A stretch of DNA of 64,000 nt from Aedes albopictus (GCF_035046485.1 NC_085138.1:275137694-275201693); one strand, 5' to 3'; positions 23,181 through 34,947 are shown, counted from the first letter of the stretch. A program made the numbers and translations. The notes: a model not told the origin generated them from the sequence alone.

Positions 23181-23789
23181 CACAGCGTAACAAAAATTAA
23201 CTTTTGGTCTGTCTCAAGAGCAAACTTAAGTGTCTGACAGATTTTGGGCCGCTGAATCCGAATCCGGGCTCAGATTTGCTCCAGCACGTCACAATTTTGA
23301 GCTATACCTCAATTTATAGGGAAAAACATGCGATTTTGGGCTTTTTTGACTGCAAGCCATTAAGGAGATATTTTTTTAGGCAATTAAAAGGTGAATTGGT
23401 CAATTAACATCTAAATTAACGACTAATGCAAAAATTTTCGTTTTACCAAATCCAAATGATTGTTTTAAGCGATTTATGTTAGGTACCATACTTCCCATAT
23501 AAATCACCCTTCAAAAGTTGCATGCAAGTTTACATACTAACATAAACTGCTTAAATCTTTCAAATTTGATTTGGTAAAACGAAATATTTTGCATGAGTTG
23601 CTGCTTAAAAAATAGATTTCCATGCTTAATGGCTTGCAGTCAAAAACGCCCAAAATCACAAATTTTGCCCTATAAATTGAGGTATAGTATGTTGGAGCAA
23701 ATCTGAGCCCGGATTCGGATTGAGCGGCCCAGAATCTGTCAGAGACACATAAGTTTGTTCTTGAGACAAAAAAACAATGTTGCGCTGTG
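23181..23789. mobile_element. Foldback MITE with TTA target duplication, copy A
   Basis: The ends are CACAGCGTAACA-type inverted repeats of about 200 bp (shared phrases TCTCAAGAGCAAACTTA, AATCCGAATCCGGGCTCAG and inverted partners). It is flanked by TTA (23178-23180, 23790-23792). A 3-bp TTA duplication fits PIF/Harbinger-like MITEs. No transposase is present. Confidence 0.8.
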
Positions 23790-23843
23790 TTATTATTCAA
23801 TTCTGTATTAAAGCTACAATATTCAGTGTGAATACCGTCCCTA

Positions 23844-24849
23844 CACAGTTATGGATCACTTTGATGTTTAAAGTCGAATATCTTGCTCAAAACATATATT
23901 TCGGCACGAAATTCATTTTTGTAGCATGATCCTATTTGTTTTCTGAGATAAAAAGTCATTTACAATAGTTCAATCTAAAAATATAATGTATTTTAATGCA
24001 ACGATATTGTTGTCCTCTCACATCTGCCAGTAAACAGCCGAATTCCAGAAGAAGCTACTCCTGCAGCGGTAAGCTCCTAAAGTGTCGAAAAACATCAATT
24101 TTGATATAAAAATCGCTCGTACACGTTGGATAAGATATGTATGTATCTATTAAAAGAAGTTTTGTTCCATTCTGGGATTCAAATACTAAAATTATGTGAC
24201 TTTCAACAGTGATCCGTAATGTGACCCAAAAACTGATCATTTGACGCTATTATGGATCACTTTAAATAAATACAGATTTTTGCTTCACTCAACGCTCTTG
24301 ATACAATATTCTTACCTTAAAGTATCAAAAGTATCATTAAAAAACATGTAACCTTGAAAACCAGGTGTCTTGAAACACAGAGTTGTAATAATAACACTTA
24401 AAATGGAGAGCATCACTGAAACCTAGTGGCGCACCTCTATCGAAGTAAATGGATTCGGGACTTTTTAATGTTTTCTCTTTATTCCTGTTGTAAAATCGGG
24501 TACTCCATCAGTAAAATAATCAATACACTGCGTAGTTTAGCCTTACAAACGCAAATTTATTATTAGAGCTGGATTTTTGGGTAATTTTGCATTGATCCAT
24601 AATATGGCAAACATTGATCCATAATATGTAGGACTCTGTGGAGCTGATCCATAATAAGGCATTTTGTAAACAGTGAAATATTCATTTTTTACGCGAAAAT
24701 GACTTGCGATTATACTTCAAATGGATCGGTAATGAAAAGTTCGAATCAAAACATAGCCAACGGTGCTTTCAAAGTCGTAGTTTTTGTTTTCTTTTATTTT
24801 TAATTGAATTTTGAAGGTCAAAAATACCACTAAGTGATCCATGACTGTG
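23844..24849. mobile_element. TA-flanked MITE with iterated GGATCA motif
   Basis: The terminal repeats read CACAGTxATGGATCACTT on both sides, with TA flanks (23842-23843, 24850-24851). Inside, GATCCATAATA-like words recur (about 24232-24262 and 24594-24660). It has no coding capacity. A 2-bp TA duplication suggests a Tc1/mariner-type mobiliser. Confidence 0.75.
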
Positions 24850-24851
24850 TA

Positions 24852-26120
24852 TCCACGGTACATGTTTGAAAGTTTCACCTGGTATTCCTTTTCAGTAATA
24901 ATGTAATAAAAAAGACGATATATGTAATGTTGTCCACTATTCTTTTGTTTTCAAAGAATTAACGGAAATATTCTGACCTGTTATTTTCAAAGCAACTGTA
25001 GCCTTTGAATTTATTTTAACTTACTCTATTAAAGATTTATTCGTAAACAATTCATCACAACGAAAACACCCTAAAATTGCCACTCTCAGGAATGCAACAC
25101 TTGAAGAAACACACCATAACGACCGAAAAAGACGAATGGTTGTAGTGTCACCTTTGAAGCGACCACACTTTTTTGCTCCGAAATATCTATGATGAATAGT
25201 CTGGTTGGTAAAAGAGGTGCGCAAGAGATTGCATGAAGAAAAAAAAAAAAGAGCCTGAAGAGAGTTAATACACATAGGAACGGGGGGAAAGGTCACAACA
25301 CCAGAAAATATGGTAATGAACGTGATTAGACTGTATCAACAAAGGATTAACATGCATTTACGATTGTATCTCCGGGACGCAATGGGACAGTTACGAGAGG
25401 TCGTGTCGAAAGATGCCGCATTAGAAGGGGTTGACGATTTCGTCGGTTTCGGTGCTATAAATTAACCGAAGATTTGTATCCGAGATTTAATTTGAGTGCG
25501 ATACATCAAGGTGGACTAAAAGCCGACGGGCCTGGGATTATGACAGTTTGAAAGGCTGCACACCGTATCTACAAGCCATATACCCTTGGCTCGCCGACGA
25601 CGAATGAAGGGGCCAAACGTGTTTTGATTTTATTAAAATTTAAAATTACTGTAATTTGAAATGCGCAAATGGTGCCAGTCAGTGAGATACGGAGCGGTGA
25701 AATTTGAAATCTCATGGTGCCCATATGGAAGAGAGCCGGTTTCATACGCTACGGAGCGCACCGGCGACCGAGAAGTACTATACTGGCTTCTCGTTACGAA
25801 TGAATATTTATGAATTAAATATGCGCAACATCTGCCACTTTTCCATCAAACTGACTGGGGCGACGCCGTAAGGTCGGCCAGACAGAATGTCAGCACGCCA
25901 GTTTCGATGTCTGTCGGGTGCGGAAGTGAACTCTTTAAATAAAATATATCAAAACACTGATTTTTGGCAGACCAAAGTCATCCTGCTCAATAGGGGAGAT
26001 TGATAAAAGATGCTTCCACCAAATGCTTCTGAAGCGGTGTCTGCGTTCGAAATGTTATTTCCTTGGGCAAATATGCGATTTTCTCGCCTTCGTCGGCTAG
26101 GGTGTCAACCCACTTCCTCT
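24852..26120. other. Unique-looking DNA, partly GC-richer
   Basis: 25300-25930 has balanced composition and no long frame. It contains near-palindromic short words and no partner elsewhere in the window. It may be conserved non-coding sequence. I see no exon structure. Confidence 0.35.
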
Positions 26121-26124
26121 TCCC

Positions 26125-26480
26125 CCCTCTTTACCCGATGCTAACCTGTGTTTTCCAAAGTTCGGTCAACGGACTCAAGTCTAACTAGGATCTTAAGCGT
26201 TATACGGTATGCTCCATTTACTAGTTGTGCCAGCTTACCCTGCTGGGCTAGGGTTAATACATTCCAAGTACTACTTCTTGTTGTTTTGCGCTTAAAGTCG
26301 ATGCCGTCAAATCAGTTCGTAATATTTAATTTTCGGTTTCTGCAACGTTTTTGGGTTTCAGGAACAATAGGTTGTTGGCCTAAGGTCTCCTATCCAGGGG
26401 CTGCCGGTAGAAGAGCATTCCATACTCGGCCGATGAATTCTAGAACAGACACTGTTTACTGGGACATCGGCGAACGGAAA
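26125..26480 (-). pseudogene. RTE-like LINE fragment: start of AP-endonuclease domain
   Basis: On the minus strand, TWNVLTLAQQGKLAQLVN (about 26280 down to 26225) matches the conserved start of LINE apurinic endonucleases. It is followed out of frame by text compatible with a 'LSILGLSEVRWPNFGEH' motif. Upstream is probable 5' leader. The fragment ends after about 60 codons, so no catalytic core remains. The plus-strand frame at 26148-26498 is its shadow. Confidence 0.65.
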
Positions 26481-26559
26481 CTCATAATGGACCCCTAATC
26501 GGACTGGAAAACAGGAATAATTAACAGGCACACATCAACATCCTCGTGCTCATAATTCT

Positions 26560-27434
26560 ACCGCGGACAGGGTAGGAAAGTGATAGCAGCGCAAAGGCAA
26601 CCAGTTCAATATAGTAGAATTAGAATAGGGTATGTGTGCCATCAGTAATCTCACGCTCCCATATTCATCTTATTCGAAAACAAGCGATTACGGCACCGAT
26701 TGATTCCGTTCTTTTTGTTTTCAAGCGTGCTCACTTCCAACAAAAAATACAAAAATATGAAACAATACAAACAACGCCTCAATCCTTTGTTTTTCGTAGG
26801 ATGAAAATGGGAGCCACATGCTTAATAAGGGAACCATTACCCTAGAATACATTTAGGCACTGTACAAAGTGTAAGTACAGCTGCCAATTGGAATCGCTCA
26901 CGCAGTGCCCTAGTGGAAAAAGAGCTGTAATTTAAGTTAAGGTGAAACATCAAGAAATCCCATTGCAATTTTGTATATAAACTTTACAGGCACAAATCTG
27001 ACGAACGAAGCATCGAACCAAGCCGCACTTGTTTATTCTGGCTTTGCTCACTTGCAAAAAGAGGCAGCTTTTCCAAATCGAGAGCATTTCAGGCCAAACA
27101 TTTCAATAGGTCCTATCTGCATTTGAGAGGCCCTCTTTGTTTACTTTCTCTTTCAATTATTGCAATGTAATGGTATACTTTTCAACTATTTTTGCAGTAC
27201 AAATCAAAACACGATTGTTTTGACCATCGTTCAATGCAAGGAGACAATCATAATACAAATAAATAGCTGAGATATTAACGTAAGAGAGGAAAACCAAAGA
27301 GAGCCTCGCTTCAGCAGATAGGACCTTTAGACAAGTTTGGCCTGATTTGTTAACGAATTTTCAAGATTGGTGCTCTTGAAAACGTGAGTAGGGCACCAAG
27401 TCGGCCATTGTCAGCCATGTTTGTATTCTCTGAA
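26560..27434. other. Non-coding DNA with a ~60-bp inverted repeat
   Basis: AATAGGTCCTATCTGC…GAGAGGCCCTCTTTG (about 27105-27140) pairs with CAAAGAGAGCCTC…GCAGATAGGACC (about 27294-27328). This looks like the arms of a degraded MITE. No gene is seen. Confidence 0.5.
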
Positions 27435-27598
27435 GTTGTGGAGCGGACCTGGTGTGATAGTTAGAACACTTGACTATCACGCTGAGGACCTGGGATCGAA
27501 TCCCACTCCCGACAAACTCACAAAATGTGAGTTTTTCCTTCGGAAGGGAAGTAAAGCGTGGGTCCCGAGATGAACTAGCCTAGGGCTAAAAATCTCGA
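27435..27598 (+). mobile_element. tRNA-derived SINE, family A
   Basis: This is a close copy of the element at 1838. The B box GGGATCGAATCCC and the body AAATGTGAGTTTTTCC are intact. Its 3' stem-loop has six perfect pairs, CGAGAT/ATCTCG (27566-27571, 27592-27597). The A-rich tail seen in other copies is missing. Confidence 0.85.
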
Positions 27599-27769
27599 AA
27601 TTAATTCAATGATCACCTCATAAATTTCTCCTGAAACTCCTCTACGGACTCCTTAAACAAATCTCCGAAAGATTCATTCATAAACTTTCTTCACGGATAG
27701 CTTAAGTTTTTTGTAGGGATTAATTCAAATATTTCACTCGTCATTCCTCCAAAATGTCTCAAAAGATTA

Positions 27770-28566
27770 CACAGCGCAACATTATTTTGTCTCAAGAGCA
27801 AACTTATGTGTCTCTGACAGATTTTGGGCTGCTGAATCCGAATCCGGGCTCACATTTGCTCCAGCACGTCACAATTTTGAGATATACCTCAATTTATAGA
27901 TCAAAATATGCGATTTTGGGTTTTTTTGACTGCAAGCCATTAAGCATGGAAATATTTTTTTTAAGCAATCAAAAGATAAATCGGTCAACTAACATCTAAA
28001 TTAATGACTCGTGCAAAATATTTCGCTTACCCAAATCAAATTTGATAGATTTACGCATTTTATGCATGCAACTTTTAGAGGGTGACTTGTATGGGAAATA
28101 TCGTACCAAACTTAAATCGTTTAAAACCAGTGCTGAAAAACTCATTTCGTCATATCTAAATTCAATCACCTACAGCTCATTTTGGAGGCTGAACCTGAGA
28201 ATAGGTTCAGCTTCTAAAATTAACTGTGGGCGATTGAATTTAGATATGACGAAATGAAATTTTCAACACTGCTTAAAACTATCAAATTCGATTTCGTAAA
28301 ACGAAATATTTTGCATAAGTCGTTGATTTAGATGTTAATTGACCAATTTATCTTTGCGTTGCTTGAAATAATATTTCCATGCTTAATGGCTTGCAGCCAA
28401 AAAAGCTTAAAATTACATATTTTGCCCTATAAATTGATGTATAGCTCAAAATTGTGACGTGCTGGAGCAAATCTGAGCCCGGATTCGGATTCAGCAGCCC
28501 AGAATCTGTCAGAGACACTTAAGTTTGCTCTTGAGACAGACCAAAAGTTTTTTTTGTTACGCTGTG
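27770..28566. mobile_element. Foldback MITE with TTA target duplication, copy B
   Basis: It has the same family and ends as 23181-23789 (CACAGCGxAACA), flanked by TTA (27767-27769, 28567-28569). It is longer because a 144-bp MITE sits inside at 28128. The frames at 27754-27999 and 28042-28257 are repeat translation. Confidence 0.85.
28128..28271. mobile_element. hAT-like MITE nested in the TTA element
   Basis: The ends are CAGTGCTGAAAA and, inverted, CAGTGTTGAAAA. The halves are imperfect reverse complements (TTCGTCATATCTAAATTCAA). Flanks TTTAAAAC and CTTAAAAC match in 7 of 8 positions, compatible with an 8-bp hAT duplication. Confidence 0.75.
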
Positions 28567-28964
28567 TTATTTTAGTAAGCCTTGCATTAATCAGAGATTA
28601 TTCCGTGAGTTTCTTCAGAAACCATTTAGTATTTGCTTCTAAAATTCTTCGAGGGATTCCTCCAGAACAATATCGAATGATTCAAATGAATGCCATGCAT
28701 GGAGGTCTTTAGAAACTCATCAACAAATCTTGCATAATTTCGGGGAATTCTATGGAAAATACTGGAGGAATTCTTCCTTTGATTCCATCAGAAAATTCTT
28801 AGTATCCTGTAGAATTTTCTCCATAATTTTCGAGAGATTACCCCAGAAAAAATTAAGGAACTTTCTAGAATGAACTTTCTCCCATGAATTGCTCCGATAT
28901 TGCTTCATGGGTTCCTTTCGAAACCCCTCCAGGAATTATTTTTGTAAAAGTTCCACGGAGTTCG

Positions 28965-29145
28965 ATTTAATGCTCTTTGTGATGGTTAAATCACCTGACT
29001 TTGACGCCGAAGACCTGGGATTGAATCCCACTCTCGATAAACTCACAAAATGTGAGTTCTTTCTTCGGATGGGAAGTAAAGCGTGTGTCCCGAGATGAAC
29101 TAGCTTAGGGTTAAAAATCTCGGTGATACAGATAGAAAAAAAAAT
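28965..29145 (+). mobile_element. tRNA-derived SINE, family A
   Basis: A diverged copy with GTGATGGTTAAATCACCTGAC, B box GGGATTGAATCCC and body AAATGTGAGTTC. Its stem-loop arms CGAGAT/ATCTCG are at 29091-29096 and 29117-29122. The tail is GATACAGATAGAAAAAAAA. Confidence 0.8.
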
Positions 29146-29429
29146 AGAATTTCATACAAAGATTTCTGCAGAAATTCTTCCAGGGATTCTTTAAGAAATT
29201 TTCCTGGCGATTCCTTCTAAAATTTTCAAATTAATCCAAGCATTCCCAGTGCAAGGAAATCTTCTATTGATTTCTTCTAAAATAACATAGATTCCTTTAG
29301 CAATTCCTCCTGGAATTCGATATTAAAATCAATCAGAAAAATCATCGAAAATTTCACGAAGGGGTTCCTTTAGAATTTTCTACAGGAATTCCTTTAAAAA
29401 TGTTAGAAAAAAAAACCCCTCATGATTTC

Positions 29430-29765
29430 TATTAGTGGCCGCAACCCCGCATGAGTTTGCCCAAGAATTGCTCCATCGATTCATTCAGAACACTCTGAAG
29501 AAATTATTGAAGAGATTCTTGCATTATTACTTCCAGTATTTCGGAAAAAATCCTCCAGAGTTTCCCGCATACAGAGATTTCCTTAGAATTTCCTTCATAT
29601 ACTCCTGTTTGTCCCCCCCCCGGGCGATCGCGCTGTTGTATTTTGTACAACACGTTAAAAAAATCTCGCTTTTTGTATTCTGCATTAGCGTGGTGCTGGT
29701 GGGGCTGGCCAATTGCGCGACTGCCGGAAGGTTAAGGATCACTCTAATTATTTCACCACGGGTTT
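29430..29765. other. GC-richer insert inside the array
   Basis: It contains a C9 run and CGGGCGATCGCG followed by a palindrome GTTGTATTTTGTACAAC. Then comes GGTGCTGGTGGGGCTGGCC up to GGAAGGTTAAGGATCAC. It differs sharply from the flanking array and probably is a fragment of another dispersed element. The ends are not resolved. The frame 29435-29770 is not recognisable. Confidence 0.45.
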
Positions 29766-31060
29766 TTTAGAGCAAATTATTCAAAGACATTTCCAAAGAA
29801 TTTCTAGGTAATTTCCTTAAATAATATCTCAAGAGGTTTTTCTAGGGATTTTTTCAGATCTATGAATTTTCCCAGGTGTACCTACAAAATGTTTTTTTTA
29901 GAAATTCGTCCGTAGACTTTTCCAGGAATACTTCCACAAAATCCTCTAAGAGTTTTATTTCAGGATTTCTTCAGGAATTTCCCTATGAAATCCTCAATGC
30001 AATTTATCTAGGAATTACACCAAGGGCTTCCAGAGATTTTTTTTCAGGAAATCCCTCCTGAGACTCCTTGAAAAAATAACCTTGGCTTGCTTCAGATTTA
30101 TTTAAAATAACTTTCTAAAATTTCTACAGCGATACTACTGAAGAATTTTTAGAAATTCCATTTAAACTTTCTTTGAAGAGACACTTTTATCTGCAGAGGT
30201 TTCTTCAGAATGTTATGGATTTCTTCAGGAATTTCTTCGAAAGTTCATCCGTGGAGTTTTTCAGAAATTCTATTAAAATTTCTTAACAAATTCTACAGGA
30301 TTTTTTTTTTTTATTTTTCCCAGGACATTTCCAATAATACTTTGAGAAATCCCTTCAATGGCTCTTGCAGAAATGCCTGTAAAGATTTTTTTTTTTTCGA
30401 AATTGCTCTTGAGATCCTAAGATCCTAGGAGATTCCGTTTTTCTGAAGGAAAACCTTCTTTTAATTTCTGACAAGTACCTGGAAGATTTTCCGAAGGAAT
30501 CGTTAGATGAACTCCTGGAGATACCTATTGAAGAACTTCTTAGAAAAAAAAAACTATTACATACTGGATAAATTTTTGAAGGAAATCCTGCAGAATGAAA
30601 AAAAATTCTTGAGAAACACTGTTCTCACTTGCAAACTAAAACGACTAAAGGAATTTCAAAAAGATAAATAATTCATTTTTGAAGGAATCTTTGAAATAAT
30701 TAAAGGAAGAACTAACAGGTTAAAAATTCACAGGTACAAATAAAAACAATCTTAAAACATTTGTTGAATAATGCTGAGAAATTGGAATTGGATTTCTTGA
30801 AGGGATTTCCCATTGAGGAATTTCGGCAGGAATTTGTGATAAAACCCGTAGACCATTTTCAAGATGCATCTTTTGAGAAATTTCTTGAGAAACTCTTGAA
30901 GAAGTCCCCAGGAAAAGAGAAGAAATTCTGCGAAATTCTTATCTATGTAAACATTCCATAACATGTTTGATAAAACCTGAAAGGTTCCCAAATGGAATTT
31001 CAGAGGTAATCCTGGAGATATTTTTTTCTTCTTGGAGGAGTTTTCCGGAATAATTCTTAA

Positions 31061-33060
31061 TTAAGTGTGATAGTGAAATCATTTCCAAGGGGTACCAATT
31101 TAGGGGTATACTTGGAAACTTTGAATGACCAGCTCGAATTTAACCTTGACAGCACTGACTATAATGCAATCCAATACATATACGCATCGAATTGTTTCGC
31201 CAAACATCTACAGCATTCTATAGAATTCAACTTGGCTAAATTTTATTCAATGTCGAGATGTGGAGAGTCAGCTAACATTATGGTATCTTATCATGCAAAA
31301 TAAATTGAATGTTATAACACAATGTCTTAGAATCAAGAAATTTTTCTGGATTTAATCCTCTAAGCAAATGCAGTTGAAAATAAATAAACTTTTTCCTTAA
31401 ACACTGATTGTTTTCATACTTTATTTCTATGGTGCAATCCGCAAAGCCAATCCAATCATTCCCAATCCACGCGACAACCGGACAATCAAGAACAACATTG
31501 TCCCCGTCAAACAACAGCCATCACTCATTATTTACGATATTGTTTTCGTGTTATATCGATTGGACCACATTATCGGCCGGACTTATGACTATCTCTCTTT
31601 CCCGAAGGGTACAGCATCAATTTCAGGCGACAACCATTTTCCAGCTTGACCAGGGTCCGTTTTGCTCACCGCAAAGCCCCGGAACCGTTCTCTTTCCTCC
31701 TGAAAACCGATAAAATATGGCTTGTCTTATTGGTTTACCTCACTGTAGCCGGCTGATCGTTTGCCGTTTCACACCTTACATGCGGTTCATATTTTTGCAC
31801 CCACCATATCAAGGACCGTGATCCCATCGGGCCCGGAGCCTGGGACCTAACAGGGCTCGTTATCCCACCTTTGGAGGTCATGTCCACAGACGCCTTGCCC
31901 GAGCGAATGAGAACATTGCCATCCGGATGACCAGGGCGAGTGCGATAATGAATTGTAGCTCATAAAAATGTCGCCTACACGTGTAACATTGCGCGCTGGT
32001 TGTTACCTTCCTCTTGGAAAGCGAACCGGACGGCAGCTAGGGAGAGGGACAGAGCTGAAAAAAGGGTGAAATATTTTTATGGCATCTTGTTAAAAGATGG
32101 TGCTGGTGATTAGGCGAAAGCAATATTTGCGATTAATAGCACTGTAGCGATCGGTTCAATTGCAACACATTTTAGGTACAATGACGTTAAGGAACGATTA
32201 TCTGACGCAGTATGATCAAGTTTGAATATGGTGCGTGTTGAAATACTATAAAATATGTGTCATTATTTTACTTTTGTTAATATTGATTGGACCACGAGCT
32301 GATTGAAAAGACTCAAATCGGCATTTGATAACACTTCAATCTGCCACGGTAAAGGCTGGGGTGATCTATGACAAAATATCGGAATAAAACCCTAAATAAT
32401 TCACCAAGTTGTGATGGTGCTTTTCTCGTATTTTAATGAACCTCTTTTTAATAAAACCTAAATGACATACGTAATGACTGAAGTTCTTATGCACAATATG
32501 TGCCTATGGACAAATTGAGTAGAAAAATTAAAAATTCAAGTAGTTCTGGTGGAGTTTAAACCCACGTCTCAGTTTGCTAGACAGGGTGCGTCGAGAAACG
32601 CCGCCACATAATAGGTAACGATCAAAGTACACACTATGTAATATCATGTTATTTTAGGTTTATGATTTTCTAGTTATCAATTTTAGAGAGAGTTCTGCCA
32701 TCTTCACCATACAAATTACCAGTTTATTTAGTTGGTATCCCAACAAACATTTTTGCTGTTTAAGAGTGGTACAAACCACTCTTAAGCAAACATTAGCATA
32801 AGCAACTGTTGTTCAGCTGCTTCCGTTCCTTGGAGTCAAAACTGCTTGAAGTCTGAATATTATGTCTACAAACTTATAGAAGAAACGAAAATCTCTCAAT
32901 GTAAAATATTTATCACTTTGCCGTTAGTTTATCTTCAACAAGCAGCCAAAATTGTTGATAACCAAACATAATACATACACCGTTTGATATGTCGTATCAG
33001 ACATCAAGATAGATAAATCAGATAAATCTTATCGATTTTAACAGACAGATCACGACCGTC
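31061..33060. other. Mostly unique non-coding DNA
   Basis: 31400-32110 is GC-richer with a 101-codon frame (31408-31713) of no recognisable family. Near 32390-32440 is a diverged copy of the CACCxAGTxGTGATxGTGCxTTTCTCG terminus seen at 14692. At 32760-32785 a perfect 11-bp hairpin, TTAAGAGTGGT/ACCACTCTTAA, has a 4-base loop. No gene is supported. Confidence 0.4.
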
Positions 33061-33068
33061 AATTTTTG

Positions 33069-33206
33069 CACACCTGTCCGATAACCGGAACTATCCAACA
33101 TCCAGGTGTCCACTTATAGAGACTTGCACAGCTGCCGTTATTATCGCATCAGCAGCTGATAAGCCAAGCTAATCTAGTTTCAGTAGCCACGGCCATCGTA
33201 TAAATA
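33069..33206 (+). promoter_or_regulatory. Promoter of NPC2-like copy 1
   Basis: A TATAAATA box lies at 33199-33206, about 30 bases before a probable start near 33230 and 85 bases before the ATG. Upstream blocks shared with copy 2 are CACACCTGxCCGATAACC (33070-33087), a CCAGGTGT box and a GATA-type CTGATAAG (33156-33163). E-box-like CACCTG/CAGGTG words pair with GATA words in both copies. Confidence 0.6.
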
Positions 33207-33290
33207 CTAAAACTGTTGGTTAAAAAGATCAACAGTTGAACTTTCTCCGATATACAGTGAAGAGCCCTCATCCACAGCAAAACCAGCACA

Positions 33291-33839
33291 ATGTTCAAAT
33301 TCCTACTTCTGGCCACCCTCGTTCCAGCTGTTATGCTGCAGAACGCCGACAACATCGATCACTAATCGTGGCCTCAGGTTTCCATTCGGCCTTGTGCGGG
33401 ACTTCGCCCACCGCCCCGTGCAGTACGCATCGAAAACTGCGTTGAGATGCCGTGTCTGCTGCCCCGTGGACGTGATGCCAACATGGCCATGGACTTCACT
33501 GCTGGTAAGAATCGATCTGTGACATTTATTCAGTCGAAAAATTCATCTCATACCTAATTTACAGTTCAGGATGCCTCAAACTTGCGTACCCAAGTGACGG
33601 CCACTGCTCTGGGAATCACTGCCCCCTATGAACTGCCGGCTGAGCGTGCCGCTGCTTGCAACTGGCTGGTGCAATCCCGTTGCCCCATCTCGGCCGGAGA
33701 GGATCTGACCTATCACCTGAGCATGCCGGTGACCGCCATCTATCCGCTGGTCAGTGTGACCATCGAAATGGATCTGGTGGACCAGAGTGGACAGTCTCAC
33801 GGATGCTTTGTTGTTGATGCGCGTGTGGTTGCTAACTGA
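33291..33839 (+). pseudogene. NPC2-like (ML-domain) secreted lipid-binding protein, copy 1, early stop
   Basis: Two exons, 33291-33504 and 33565-33839, are separated by a 60-bp GT-AG phase-1 intron. The 162-codon product would be a small secreted ML-domain protein that binds sterols or other lipids outside the cell or in lysosomes, as NPC2 proteins do. A hydrophobic signal peptide covers about residues 1-16. Six cysteines (35, 50, 55, 103, 111, 152) match the three-disulfide ML fold, with PCLLPRG around 54-60 and CPISAGE around 111. Codon 25 is TAA where the paralog at 47980-48528 has CAA, which would stop translation just after the signal peptide. All else is intact: promoter, splice sites and final stop. 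It may be a young pseudogene, an allele, an assembly error or a readthrough case. The family call is strong. The orthologue is not assigned. Confidence 0.88.
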
Positions 33840-34790
33840 GGAGGACATGGTGTGCGACCACTGACTGGAAAGAGGAAAAGACTCCCACCGTTACAAGACT
33901 GCGAATTTGAAGTTTAAACAGGCTAAACGCTTCTGCACAGTTGTACTGCAGCAAATACTGTAACAATTGTGCAATAATTTTAGTTATTATGTACGTTTCT
34001 TGTAATAATATACAATTTTTAATAATACTGAAAGCCTGACGTGTTTACTATGAAAGAAAATACCCAATTGTATCACATGAGTCAGATGTTCAACTTTCTG
34101 CATGCTACTCTCCCATACACTCACTAATATCTCACCTATCATCAATCTGACACAACAATAGTGTTCAGTTCAATTTATTCAGAACAAAAAATTACTGTAA
34201 CGCAACCGTAGAACTCAATTGTAAGAAAAAAATACTGTTCTACTTTTAACTTATTTTTTGGAACACGACCCCGAAATCAACGGCAGACTAAATCAACAAA
34301 GTGAACTAACAAAATTGATCAAAGTTCCGTATGAACTTATGCTAAGATTTATGCCATATCTGCAAAGCATGGTTGCCATAACAAATCCTTGCGAAAATTG
34401 ATCGTGCTTATTATGACTTATTTCAGAGCAAAAAAAAACTTATGAAAACGCTTATGAGAACAGCAAAAAAAAATAAAGTTAAATGATGCACGGATATCGA
34501 GTTTAGGAACGCCCAGCAGCGTTGCCAGATCTAGGGAAATCTCGATCGTCAAGAGTGGCTGATTTTTTCCCCTTTTATATATCCGATGTGAAAGTTGCTG
34601 AAAGTTACAATTTTCCTCAACTGACTTTTGAAAAGAGCGTATAAAGAATAACCTAGTTTTCTTCTTCAAAATAAAAAAAAAATACTTGAAAACAGTTTGT
34701 TGGCTTGATAGGGTGTCTTCGAATATGTTTCAGGATATTTGAAGGAGTTTTACACCGAGAATAATTTTCATTTCGGATCTATGTAAGATT
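33840..34790. other. 3' flank of NPC2-like copy 1, AT-rich
   Basis: AT-rich sequence follows the stop. AATAAT/AATATA signals near 33990-34025 could serve as polyadenylation signals for copy 1. No other gene is seen. The minus frame 34418-34669 is low-complexity. Confidence 0.4.
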
Positions 34791-34792
34791 TA

Positions 34793-34947
34793 CCCAGTCA
34801 ACCAGTGATTGTATATAATGTCGCATAAGATGTTAAAGTGGAGGCGATATGCGTACATTTTACATGCGCCTAAATGGATGCATGTACGCATATGGCCTCC
34901 AATTTATCATCTTATGTAACATCTTATACGATTACTGGTTGTCTGGG
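34793..34947. mobile_element. 155-bp palindromic MITE with TA flanks
   Basis: The ends read CCCAGTCAACCAGTGAT and, inverted, CCCAGACAACCAGTAAT, with TA at 34791-34792 and 34948-34949. The arms continue as GTGGAGGCxATATGCGTACA and its inverted partner. No coding capacity. The TA duplication suggests Tc1/mariner-type mobilisation. Confidence 0.85.

Larger units (their letters stand above)
28570..31060. repeat. Degenerate GAATTCC-type domain
   Basis: Orientation 1 words (GGGATTCCTCCAGAAC, GAAATTCTTCCAGGG) dominate to about 30430. Orientation 2 words (CCTGGAAGATTTTCCG, CTTGAGAAACTCTTGAAG) follow to 31060. A SINE (28965) and a GC-rich insert (29430-29760) interrupt it. The many short frames rich in F, S, N and K are not genes. 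Confidence 0.65.

Noticed and set aside
26148..26498. A 116-codon plus-strand gene
   Set aside because: The opposite strand carries the conserved start of a LINE endonuclease, so this frame is a shadow.
33582..33839. A single-exon start at the internal ATG of NPC2-like exon 2
   Set aside because: A signal peptide, exon 1 and consensus splice sites upstream give the full 162-codon family structure. The internal ATG arises within intron/exon context in one frame only.
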